A stretch of DNA of 11,718 nucleotides, from assembly GCA_964452575.1 (NCBI GenBank), contig CAYVMN010000143.1:1-11718 (forward strand), written 5' to 3'. The translations under genes and the position numbers were made by a program. The notes beneath the pieces are model-generated. The model searched no databases. It was not told the origin of the DNA and saw only the letters and a program-made list of their open reading frames with translations. This document shows, in pieces, positions 1-6,974 of this stretch; the stretch's first letter is position 1, and each line of letters begins with the position of its first letter. The DNA is from CAYVMN01 sp964452575. Its GTDB lineage: Bacteria; Desulfobacterota; DSM-4660; Desulfatiglandales; Desulfatiglandaceae.

Positions 1-345
1 GCAGCCCTACGTACGCCTTTTAATGCTGACCGCTAATGGCTAACCGCACAGGTTGAATAATTGGTTGTAATTTGGAGCTTCTTGTCATACCAGGCCGCTT
101 ATGGGGATTCTAGCCGATATGAGGTAAGATTACAAGTGGCGGCTTTCTTCTTGACACTCAATCCACCGCCTTTCTATACTCCCCCCGCAGAAAGCAGATT
201 GCGGAGTTCCGGTTTTTCCTGACCCGCTTTCTAGAGCACCCGGGCAGCCTCCGAGAGGTGGAAAGCTACCGCCAGATTAGTTTCCATGCTCGCCCTATGA
301 TTCAGCTCGGGGAGGACATAGGTTGCCTTATGAGGGAGGAACCAC
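1..345. other. Gene-poor region upstream of the oxidoreductase operon
   Basis: No gene with a convincing start and ribosome site is seen here. Bases 25-45 hold three degenerate 7-bp tandem units (GCTGACC, GCTAATG, GCTAACC), a low-complexity pattern common in intergenic DNA. A strong promoter sits at 151-180 and the transcribed leader would run from about 187 to 345. An inverted repeat, AGAAAGC (189-195) with GCTTTCT (226-232), lies near the start of that leader; its 30-base loop makes it weak. One reading frame on the + strand stays open from 123 into the next gene and looks protein-like between about 189 and 335, but it has no ATG before 303 and runs out of frame into the gamma-subunit gene. 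Confidence 0.5.
151..180 (+). promoter_or_regulatory. Sigma-70-type promoter of the oxidoreductase operon
   Basis: A perfect -35 hexamer TTGACA (151-156) is followed after 18 bases by TATACT (175-180), one mismatch from the consensus -10. Transcription would begin near 187, leaving a leader of about 160 bases before the first gene. It is the best promoter-like match I noticed upstream of the + strand operon, and the near-zero gaps downstream suggest it drives all five genes. No operator could be assigned. Confidence 0.65.
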
Positions 346-906
346 ATGAAGGAGATAAACATCTATGGTCGGGGTGGTCAAGGGGCCGTCACTGCTGCCC
401 AGATATTGGCCACAGCGGCATTTGCAGAAGGGTATTGGCCCCAGACCTTTCCGAAGTTTGGTGGAGAGAGGCGAGGGGCTCCTGTTGTCGCGTATGTCAG
501 GGTGGATAATAAGCCCATAGTCATTCGCACGAAGGTATATGCGCCCGATGTGGTGGTCGTCATGGATTTCAATCTCTTCAAGATGCTGGATCCCCTGGGC
601 GATATAAGACCCGATGGGACAGCCATTCTCAACTACCCTGACCATAGAGAGGGACTTCCCTCGTCTATTATTGAAAGGGTGGGGAGTCTCTTCACAGTCG
701 ATGCCACGAAGATCGCCCACCAGATTTACGGAAAGACCACAATCCCGATCACCAATGTGACCATACTGGGTGCCTATTGTGCTGCCGTTAAGGATATCTC
801 CATGAAATCGATTTATGAGGCCTTGCCTGATTTTTTTCCAGAGGAAAAGGTAGAATTAAATTGGAAGGCAGCTCAGATGGGCTACGAAAATTTGCGAGGT
901 TTATGA
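346..906 (+). CDS. 2-oxoacid:acceptor oxidoreductase, gamma subunit
   Basis: This 186-residue protein is the gamma (PorG/KorC/PadE-type) subunit of a thiamine-diphosphate 2-oxoacid oxidoreductase, a cytoplasmic complex that decarboxylates a 2-oxoacid to its acyl-CoA and passes electrons to an iron-sulfur acceptor. The family signature GRGGQG is at residues 8-13, followed by FGGERRGAPV near residues 38-47. The length is normal for a stand-alone gamma subunit. The ATG at 346 follows a good ribosome site, GGGAGGA, about 6 bases upstream. The stop overlaps the start of the next gene (ATGA at 903-906), which indicates translational coupling. The subunit order (gamma, fused delta, alpha, beta) supports the assignment. 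The substrate (pyruvate, branched-chain, aryl or other 2-oxoacid) cannot be decided from this subunit, so no symbol is given. Confidence 0.93.
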   Translation: MKEINIYGRGGQGAVTAAQILATAAFAEGYWPQTFPKFGGERRGAPVVAYVRVDNKPIVIRTKVYAPDVVVVMDFNLFKMLDPLGDIRPDGTAILNYPDHREGLPSSIIERVGSLFTVDATKIAHQIYGKTTIPITNVTILGAYCAAVKDISMKSIYEALPDFFPEEKVELNWKAAQMGYENLRGL

Positions 907-2690
907 TGACCAAATCAAAGGCATTAGGCCCGGATCCCCTAAGACTACTTACCTATATTGAATTGCCCATAGGGGCCACCGCGCTCGGGATTCCCCCCGA
1001 GAGAAGGAAAACCGGATTGTGGCGGTACATGAGGCCGACATTCCAGGAGATGGCTCCCCCCTGTAAGGAGGGCTGTCCCTTAGGGAACTGGATTGATAGA
1101 TTCATTTTCGGGGTCAACAATAAGGATCTTGATCAGGCCTGGTGGGCCCTAAGGCTTGAGAATCCATTCCCTGGGGTCTGCGGGAGGGTCTGTTACCACC
1201 CATGCCAGGAATCGTGCAACCGAAAGGATATTGACGATGCCATATCGATTCAGGCCATCGAACGGTATCTGGCAGACCATTTCTTCGACAAGAAGTCCAG
1301 ACCGCTCCGGCTGAGGAAAAAGCAGGGCAAGAAGACCGCTGTCGTGGGCTCAGGACCGGCCGGGTTGAGCTGTGCCTATTTTCTGGCCTTGATGGGATAT
1401 GATGCTACGGTATTCGAGGGCCAGGCCGACCCAGGAGGGATGATGGGTCAAGTGATTCCGAGATACAGACTTCCAAAGGAGGTCCTTGCGAGGGATCTCG
1501 AGAATATCTGGGAGACAGGAGTGGAAATCCGGACCAACACCTCCATCGGAAAGGGTCTCACCCTCAGGGGCCTTCAAGAGACAGGCTACCAGGCCATTTT
1601 CATTTCGACTGGGGCCCCCTTCAGTCGAAGGCTCGATATGGAAGGTGTGGCGTTGGATGGCGTATACTGGGGACTTGACTTCCTAAGGGATGTTAACCGG
1701 GGGAGATCCACCGGCCTGAACGGGGATGTAGTAGTTATCGGAGGCGGTAATGTGGCCATCGATGTGGCCTTGACCGCCCTTCGTCTTGGGGCAGGTTCGG
1801 TCCAGATCGCGAGCCTGGAATCAAGGGACGAGATGCCTGCTCATTCATGGGAGCAAGATGATGCCCTTGAAGAAGGTGTGTCCTTTCATAACGGCTGGGC
1901 GCCCAAGCAGATCCTGGGAGAAAACGGAAGTGTCGTGGGCGTAGAACTCAAGCACTGCACCTCGGTCTTCGATAAAGAAGGCCGATTCGCACCGGTATAC
2001 GACGAGGCCGTCACCAAGACCCTGAAGGCCGGGGCCGTGATCGTGGCCATCGGTCAGGCCACGGACCTATCTTTTCTTGAAGGAAGCAATATCAGGGTCG
2101 ATCCCGGAGAGACAATCCGGGTTGATCCAGAGACCCTGCAGACGTCTGTTTCAGGTATTTTTGCCGGAGGAGATATTATCCATCAGCCGAGGAGCGTTTC
2201 CGAGGCCATCGGTTCAGGCAAGCGTGCAGCGATCGCCATGGACCATTATTTGAAGGGAGACAATCTTCCACAGATACTTCAAGAGGGATCTTTAGCCCGA
2301 ACAATGCGCGAGCACCTGGGTCTTGATGGGGATTCAGTCCCCAGGAGGCGAAAGGCTGCAGGCCTGGATGACCTGAACCTGAGTTATTCTGGTACTCTTG
2401 TATGCCGGCGACCCGGCAAATTGTCTCCAATAGATCGTGCGGGGAACTTTAGAGAGATCAAGCTCGGAATGAATCTAAAAGAACTCCATGAAGAGGCAAT
2501 GCGATGTCTGAGCTGCGGTGTCTGCAAGATGTGCGGGAACTGTTATCTCTTCTGTCCGGATGGGGCAGTTCAACTCGATTCAGGTACAGGCCGGTATGCT
2601 ATTGATTACGACTATTGCAAGGGCTGTGGGGTATGCCAGAATGAGTGCCCGGCTGGGGCCATTGTGATCGAAGGGGAAGGGGAGGGGTAG
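903..2690 (+). CDS. GltD-like NAD(P)H/FAD oxidoreductase fused to a 2x[4Fe-4S] ferredoxin (delta) domain
   Basis: This is the electron-transfer subunit of the complex, 595 residues from the ATG at 903. Residues 50-107 form the GltD-type N-terminal iron-sulfur domain (Cys 54, 58, 93, 97, 101, 105). The FAD-binding GSGPAG is at 149-154. A second Rossmann motif, GGGNVA at 280-285, is expected to bind NAD(P)H. A further FAD segment with AGGDI follows. The C-terminus (about 535-595) is a PorD-like ferredoxin with two CxxCxxCxxxCP motifs (Cys 541/544/547/551 and 572/575/578/582). GltD alone is about 450-480 residues, so the extra length is the ferredoxin. In-frame TTG and other codons exist upstream (from 861), but they lie inside the gamma gene; ATG 903, or ATG 906 right after it, fits the ATGA overlap. 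The fusion implies electron transfer between the oxidoreductase and NAD(P). A general glutamate synthase small subunit is unlikely because no large subunit is nearby. Confidence 0.9.
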   Translation: MMTKSKALGPDPLRLLTYIELPIGATALGIPPERRKTGLWRYMRPTFQEMAPPCKEGCPLGNWIDRFIFGVNNKDLDQAWWALRLENPFPGVCGRVCYHPCQESCNRKDIDDAISIQAIERYLADHFFDKKSRPLRLRKKQGKKTAVVGSGPAGLSCAYFLALMGYDATVFEGQADPGGMMGQVIPRYRLPKEVLARDLENIWETGVEIRTNTSIGKGLTLRGLQETGYQAIFISTGAPFSRRLDMEGVALDGVYWGLDFLRDVNRGRSTGLNGDVVVIGGGNVAIDVALTALRLGAGSVQIASLESRDEMPAHSWEQDDALEEGVSFHNGWAPKQILGENGSVVGVELKHCTSVFDKEGRFAPVYDEAVTKTLKAGAVIVAIGQATDLSFLEGSNIRVDPGETIRVDPETLQTSVSGIFAGGDIIHQPRSVSEAIGSGKRAAIAMDHYLKGDNLPQILQEGSLARTMREHLGLDGDSVPRRRKAAGLDDLNLSYSGTLVCRRPGKLSPIDRAGNFREIKLGMNLKELHEEAMRCLSCGVCKMCGNCYLFCPDGAVQLDSGTGRYAIDYDYCKGCGVCQNECPAGAIVIEGEGEG

Positions 2691-2692
2691 TC

Positions 2693-3883
2693 GTGAAAAA
2701 GAGCAAGATGTTGACTGGAAACTATGCGGCAGCCCATGGCGCCAGGCTGGCCCGGGTGGAGGTGGTGCCCGTCTATCCGATTACCCCCCAGACCCACATT
2801 ATGGAGAAGATGGCCGCGTTCGTTGAGAGCGGGGAGTTGGACGCGGAGTTCGTACCCGTAGAATCTGAGCACTCGGCTATGGCTGTTGCCATTGCGGCTC
2901 AGGCTACGGGGGCAAGGACCTTTACGGCCAGTTCGGCACAAGGGCTGGTCTACATGCATGAGAACCTTTTCGTTGCCTCGGGGCTTCGGTTGCCTGTGGT
3001 TATGGCCATGGTCAACCGAACAATCGGCCCACCCACCACCATCTGCCCTGATCTCGGGGATTCGCTGGATCAAAGGGATACGGGCTGGATCCAGATCTAC
3101 GCAGAGTCCGCCCAGGAGGCCCACGATATGATTATCCAGGCCTATAGGATAGGAGAAGATAAGAGGGTCCTTCTGCCCGTGGGGATCTGTTTTGAAGGGA
3201 TGATCATCTCTCACTATATGGAGCCCGTAGAGACCCTTGACCAGGAAAAGGTGGACCTCTTCTTGCCGCCATACCGGCCAGAACACGTCATTCTGGACCC
3301 GGATAGGCCCATGTCCGTGCACCAGATGGTCCTGGATGATTCCTATTACACAGAATACCGGTATCAGCAACAGGTGGCCATGGAGTCTGCGAAGGCAGTG
3401 ATCCAGGAAGTGGATGAACTCTTTGAGGATGCCTTCGGTAGGAGATACGGCGGTCTTATCTCAACCGAGATGATGGAGGATGCAGAGGTTGCCCTATTGA
3501 CCTTGGGCAGCATGGCCTCAACAGCAAGGGCTGTGGTCAATAAGCTGCGAAAAGAAGAAGGGATACCGATTGGCCTGGTCAAGCTCAGGGCCTTCCGACC
3601 TTTTCCTGAGGCGGAGCTAAGGGAATCCCTATCAGACATTAAGGCAGTGGCAGTCTTGGAGAGGGATGTCTCAATAGGAGCCGGCGGGGCCGTCTACCTT
3701 GAGCTTGCCCATTGTCTTAGAAAGAGACACGACTCCCCGCTCTTGACCACCTATATCATAGGCCTTGGTGGAAGAGATGTGACCTTTGACGAGATCAAGG
3801 ATATTGCCTTGAGCCTTTTCGAGGAACGGGATGCGGAGGTTATAACCAACCCAATTCGGTGGTACCAGGTGAGGGGGCTATAA
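2693..3883 (+). CDS. 2-oxoacid:acceptor oxidoreductase, alpha subunit (PorA family)
   Basis: This 396-residue protein is the alpha subunit, which helps form the active site with the beta subunit and carries the CoA/substrate-side domains. The family motif YPITPQ is at residues 28-33, followed by the conserved ESEHS at 57-61 and RDTGWIQ near residue 140. The C-terminal part has the domain II signature VKLRAFRPFPEAEL. The length is normal for PorA. The start is a GTG at 2693, chosen because the run GGGGAGGGG ends 5 bases before it; an ATG at 2708 has no ribosome site. The gene begins 2 bases after the previous stop and its TAA shares one base with the beta-subunit ATG (TAATG). The loop before RDTGW reads PDLGDS where, from memory, pyruvate enzymes usually have a DHSD-like stretch, so the substrate may not be pyruvate. 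PadG of phenylglyoxylate oxidoreductase is a related alternative. Confidence 0.92.
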   Translation: MKKSKMLTGNYAAAHGARLARVEVVPVYPITPQTHIMEKMAAFVESGELDAEFVPVESEHSAMAVAIAAQATGARTFTASSAQGLVYMHENLFVASGLRLPVVMAMVNRTIGPPTTICPDLGDSLDQRDTGWIQIYAESAQEAHDMIIQAYRIGEDKRVLLPVGICFEGMIISHYMEPVETLDQEKVDLFLPPYRPEHVILDPDRPMSVHQMVLDDSYYTEYRYQQQVAMESAKAVIQEVDELFEDAFGRRYGGLISTEMMEDAEVALLTLGSMASTARAVVNKLRKEEGIPIGLVKLRAFRPFPEAELRESLSDIKAVAVLERDVSIGAGGAVYLELAHCLRKRHDSPLLTTYIIGLGGRDVTFDEIKDIALSLFEERDAEVITNPIRWYQVRGL

Positions 3884-4767
3884 TGAGAAATCTAGCAGAA
3901 ACACTATCCAGGGAAGAGATATTCCGTTCAGGACATGCCCTTTGTCCAGGGTGTCCAGGGGGAATGATCTTCAGGTGGATTACAAAGACCCTTGGTAAGG
4001 ATTCTATCCTCAGCATGGGGGCCACCTGTTTGGCCCTTCCTGCCGGTGTCTATCCTTCCTCGGTTGGAGTCCCATGCATTTATATTGCCATGGCCCCTGC
4101 CCCGGCCGCGATCTCCGGCATAAGCGCTGCTATCAAGGTCTTGAAGAGAAAAGGGCGCATACGGGCAGATCGAAAGATAAATGTCTTTGCGATCTCAGGG
4201 GACGGCTCGTCCGGGGATATCGGCATGGCCTGTCTTTCCGGCGCGGCGGAGAGAAATGACGACGGGATCTATTTCTGCTTCGATAATGAGGCATACATGA
4301 ACACGGGAATCCAGCGCAGTGGTTTGACCCCTCAATTCAGCTGGACCACCTCCACCCTCAAGGGTAAGGCGGAAAAGAAGAAGGATCTACCAAGGATCAT
4401 GGCCGCCCACGATATACCATACGTGGCCACCGTCTCTGTTGCGTACCCAGAGGATTTCATCAGCAAGGTGGAAAAGGCAAGGGACATGGAACCTGGCTTC
4501 AAATATTTTCACATCCACGCGCCATGTCCTACGGGCTGGAGGTTTCCTGAGAGCAAGACCGTTGAGGTGGCGCGTTTGGCCGTGGAGACCGGGTTCTGGA
4601 CACTCTATGAGGTGGACCATGGCTCCACGCGAATCACCTATCAGCCTTCGAAGCGGAGACCCGTGACGGACTATCTGCAGCTTCAGGGCCGGTTTCAGGG
4701 GCTCTCCAATGAGGATGTCCAGGAATTGCAGCGCGGGATCGATGAGAGATGGGAGCAGAGGAGGTGA
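3883..4767 (+). CDS. 2-oxoacid:acceptor oxidoreductase, beta subunit (thiamine diphosphate binding, PorB family)
   Basis: This 294-residue catalytic subunit binds thiamine diphosphate and one [4Fe-4S] cluster. The cofactor motif starts with GDG at residues 106-108 and ends with N135, followed by the strongly conserved NEAYMNTGIQRS (135-146). Four cysteines fit the usual cluster ligands: C21 and C24 in the CPGC pair, C49 in GATC and C215 in CPTGW. All key residues are present, so the enzyme should be active. The start at ATG 3883 overlaps the alpha stop by one base and lies 4 bases after the GAGGGG at 3871-3876. An in-frame upstream TTG at 3859 lies inside the alpha gene and is less likely. 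Family membership is clear; the substrate is not. Confidence 0.93.
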   Translation: MRNLAETLSREEIFRSGHALCPGCPGGMIFRWITKTLGKDSILSMGATCLALPAGVYPSSVGVPCIYIAMAPAPAAISGISAAIKVLKRKGRIRADRKINVFAISGDGSSGDIGMACLSGAAERNDDGIYFCFDNEAYMNTGIQRSGLTPQFSWTTSTLKGKAEKKKDLPRIMAAHDIPYVATVSVAYPEDFISKVEKARDMEPGFKYFHIHAPCPTGWRFPESKTVEVARLAVETGFWTLYEVDHGSTRITYQPSKRRPVTDYLQLQGRFQGLSNEDVQELQRGIDERWEQRR

Positions 4768-4770
4768 ATG

Positions 4771-5838
4771 ATGGAATACAGGAAGATGGGAAGGACAGGG
4801 CTGAAGGTCTCTTCCTTTTGTCTTGGTACCATGACCTTCGGACGACAGGTGGATGAGGATGCCTCCATTCGAATCATTCGCAGGGCCCTGGATAGGGGTG
4901 TCAACTTCCTTGACACCGCGGACATGTACGTCAATGGGGTTACGGAAGAGATCGTCGCAAAGGCCGTCAAGGGACAGAGGGATTCCATTGTAATTGCATC
5001 GAAAGGGGGACATATTCGGAAACAGGATAGAAGGTATGGAGAACAAAAGGATTATGGACCCATTGACCTGGCACGGCCAAGACAGTTTCACCCGTGGCCG
5101 GCCGGCCAAGGGGTGGGCCCCAACGATATGGGGCTTTCCCGCAAGCACATCATGCAGGCGGCAGAAGGAAGCCTGAGGCGACTACAAACCGATTATATCG
5201 ACCTTTACTATGCCCACATGCCGGATTACAGCACCCCTTTGGAAGAAACACTTCGGGCCATGGATGACCTGGTCCGACAAGGAAAGGTACGGTACCTGGG
5301 ATGTTCCAATTTCCGCGCCTACCAGCTATGCAAGGCCCTGTGGACAAGCGATAAGCTCAACTTGGCCCGATGGGATTGTATCCAGCCTCCTTACAACCTG
5401 CTTACCCGAGACGTCGAATACGAGCTACTTCCGCTTTGTGAAGAGGAGGGGGTAGGGGTGGCCGTGTTCAGCCCCCTGGCAGCCGGCTTTCTCTCCGGTA
5501 AATACGAAAGGGATGCAGGACCTATTGAAGGGGCCCGCTTCAGCCTGGCCCACCTCGGCTATCGGTACAACGAGCCCTACTGGAATGATGCCAATTTTTC
5601 GGCTGTTGAGAGACTGAGGCAAATTGCCAAAGATCATGGTAAGGCTCTGCCGGAATTTGCCCTTGCCTGGGTGTTAAGCAATGAGACCATTACCTCGGTG
5701 GTTTGTGGGGCGACAACCATTGAGCAACTGGAACAGAATATGGCGGCAACTGAAGTCATATTATCCAGAGAGGAGCTTGATGCCTGCGATGAGGTGTGGC
5801 ATCAGCTGAGGCCGCCAAGACTGTTTTATGGGAGATAG
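4771..5838 (+). CDS. Aldo/keto reductase family oxidoreductase
   Basis: This is a soluble NADPH-type aldo/keto reductase of 355 residues. The N-terminus MEYRKMGRTGLKVS and the segments GVNFLDTADMY, LRRLQTDYIDLYYAH and GCSNF are typical of the family. The catalytic tetrad can be placed at D48, Y53, K78 and H149. Two ATG codons are adjacent (4768 and 4771); the ribosome site AGGAGG ends 3 bases before the first and 6 before the second, so 4771 is preferred. The gene starts directly after the beta-subunit stop and belongs to the same operon, suggesting that it reduces or oxidises an aldehyde or ketone tied to the 2-oxoacid enzyme. Residues about 80-121 are longer than usual for the family, with a charged, proline-rich stretch before the NDMGLSRKH motif. 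The substrate is not predictable. Confidence 0.88.
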   Translation: MEYRKMGRTGLKVSSFCLGTMTFGRQVDEDASIRIIRRALDRGVNFLDTADMYVNGVTEEIVAKAVKGQRDSIVIASKGGHIRKQDRRYGEQKDYGPIDLARPRQFHPWPAGQGVGPNDMGLSRKHIMQAAEGSLRRLQTDYIDLYYAHMPDYSTPLEETLRAMDDLVRQGKVRYLGCSNFRAYQLCKALWTSDKLNLARWDCIQPPYNLLTRDVEYELLPLCEEEGVGVAVFSPLAAGFLSGKYERDAGPIEGARFSLAHLGYRYNEPYWNDANFSAVERLRQIAKDHGKALPEFALAWVLSNETITSVVCGATTIEQLEQNMAATEVILSREELDACDEVWHQLRPPRLFYGR

Positions 5839-5925
5839 CTGGTAGCATATCAGGGTCGCCTTGAATAGCGAAGAAAGTGGATGTAGGGCAGGGGAGGGTT
5901 GTTATGGGGATTGGTGTTATCGCTA

Positions 5926-6654
5926 TCAATGAAAGTAGAGGCCCCCGTTCAGGAGAATCGTCTGTCCGGTCATATAGGCGTTGCACGACGCAAACAAAAC
6001 GGCCTGGGCTACCTCTTCTGCCTGTCCCATCCTGCCCATGGGGATGCGCTTATCAAGGTCTTTGCGTCCCCCGAGCATATCGGTTTCAATAATAGACGGG
6101 GCCACCGCATTGACGGTGATGCCTTCCTTGACCAGGCGGGCTGCATAGGCCCGGGTAAGACCTTCCATACCAGCCTTAGAGGCAGTGTAGTGGGGGCCGA
6201 TAATACCCCCGGTGTGCGCCGCTCCGGATGTGATATTGATTATCCGCCCCCACCGGCGCTCACGCATGCCTGGAATTACGGCCTGGATCACTAGGAAGGC
6301 GGACTTGAGGTTAACTGAAATGGTCTCGTCCCAATCCTCCTCAGTGATATCTTCGAGTCCTTTGGGGTTTGCCATACCGGCGTTATTGATCAGGATGTCT
6401 ATGCCGCCTAATTCTCTTTCGACAGTCCTGACCATACGGTTCACCTCGGCGCTTGCGGATACGTCAGCCTGCACCACAATCGCCCTTCGGCCACCCGCCA
6501 GGATCTGGTCGGCTGTTGATCGTGCTTCCCTCTCCATGCGTCGGTAGTTTATGGCCACATCTGCACCGGCTTCGGCCAGTGCAACGGCCACTGCCCGGCC
6601 AATACCCCGGCTTGCTCCTGTAACGAGGGCGGTCCGGCCTGTCAGATCAGTCAT
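5926..6654 (-). CDS. Short-chain dehydrogenase/reductase, FabG/PhaB type
   Basis: This is a classical SDR of 242 residues, a cytoplasmic NAD(P)-dependent oxidoreductase. The cofactor motif TGASRGIG is at residues 12-19, NNAG at 90-93, the catalytic N115, and the triad S143, Y156 and K160 (YTASK). The C-terminal GQTILLNGG is typical of FabG-like enzymes. Arginines 38-39 after the second strand suggest a preference for NADPH (inference). The ATG at 6654 is chosen because GGAG lies 8 bases upstream; the same frame extends to an ATG at 6708, but that would add 18 residues absent from the family. It converges with the aldo/keto reductase gene and diverges from the acetoacetyl-CoA synthetase gene, so a role on 3-hydroxyacyl-CoA or 3-hydroxybutyrate is plausible. 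A 3-oxoacyl-ACP reductase role is possible, but no fatty-acid genes are nearby. Confidence 0.9.
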   Translation of the reverse strand: MTDLTGRTALVTGASRGIGRAVAVALAEAGADVAINYRRMEREARSTADQILAGGRRAIVVQADVSASAEVNRMVRTVERELGGIDILINNAGMANPKGLEDITEEDWDETISVNLKSAFLVIQAVIPGMRERRWGRIINITSGAAHTGGIIGPHYTASKAGMEGLTRAYAARLVKEGITVNAVAPSIIETDMLGGRKDLDKRIPMGRMGQAEEVAQAVLFASCNAYMTGQTILLNGGLYFH

Positions 6655-6812
6655 GATTGATGCTCCATTTAAAAAAGGCCTTCTTTTATTTTCCTGAGAA
6701 GAGTTCATAAGGTCTCTTAAAGATGAAAAATGGCTAACATTTCACCAAAAGTCAAGGAATTGTTCCCAAAGTACTCTGAGCGAAGCGTGGGGGGCGATCT
6801 CAGTGCTGACTA

Positions 6813-6841
6813 TTGATTTATCAACTGCCCTGTTCTATAAG
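6813..6841 (+). promoter_or_regulatory. Candidate promoter of the acetoacetyl-CoA synthetase gene
   Basis: TTGATT (6813-6818) and TATAAG (6836-6841) are separated by the ideal 17 bases. They match the sigma-70 -35 and -10 boxes at 4 of 6 and 5 of 6 positions. Transcription would start near 6848 and give a leader of about 125 bases before the ATG at 6975. The position in the divergent intergenic region supports it. Confidence 0.5.
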
Positions 6842-6874
6842 CATGCAAAAGAACCTGTATTTGCCGTTGAGACA

Positions 6875-6923
6875 CCCGTACCATCTCCCGGAGCTACGGG
6901 ACAGGCGCTGAGTATCGGGAGAT
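6875..6923 (+). promoter_or_regulatory. Interleaved inverted repeats in the synthetase leader
   Basis: Two perfect inverted repeats overlap. CCCGTA (6875-6880) pairs with TACGGG (6895-6900), and ATCTCCCG (6883-6890) pairs with CGGGAGAT (6916-6923). The left arm of the second repeat lies inside the loop of the first, so the two stems are either mutually exclusive or form an H-type pseudoknot. CTCCC (6885-6889) can also pair with the ribosome site GGGAG (6963-6967) of the downstream gene. The repeats could equally be protein-binding palindromes in DNA. No known riboswitch class was recognised and there is no U-run for termination. Confidence 0.35.
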
Positions 6924-6974
6924 CAGGGCTTTTGCGGTGGAAAAATTTCGAGCTAGAGAAAAGGGAGTGAGGCG

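Noticed and set aside
189..232. 7-bp inverted repeat (AGAAAGC/GCTTTCT) in the operon leader as an attenuator
   Set aside because: The loop is 30 bases, there is no following U-run and no competing stem, so it may be chance.
2612..3370. Long minus-strand open frame (252 codons) opposite the alpha-subunit gene
   Set aside because: It lies antisense to a clear PorA-family gene, spans a real gene junction, and its translation shows no family motif.
4387..5148. Long minus-strand open frame (253 codons) opposite the beta subunit and the aldo/keto reductase
   Set aside because: It is antisense to two well-supported genes and crosses their boundary; the product is unrecognisable.
5839..5925. Bidirectional terminator between the convergent aldo/keto reductase and SDR genes
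   Set aside because: No GC-rich hairpin with a T-run could be found on either strand in these 87 bases.
5899..6294. Plus-strand open frame opposite the SDR gene
   Set aside because: It mirrors the SDR gene, whose full motif set (TGASRGIG, NNAG, YTASK) is on the minus strand.
6727..6755. Candidate minus-strand promoter for the SDR gene (TTGACT, 17 bases, CATTTT)
   Set aside because: The -35 box is good, but the -10 box matches the consensus at only three of six positions.
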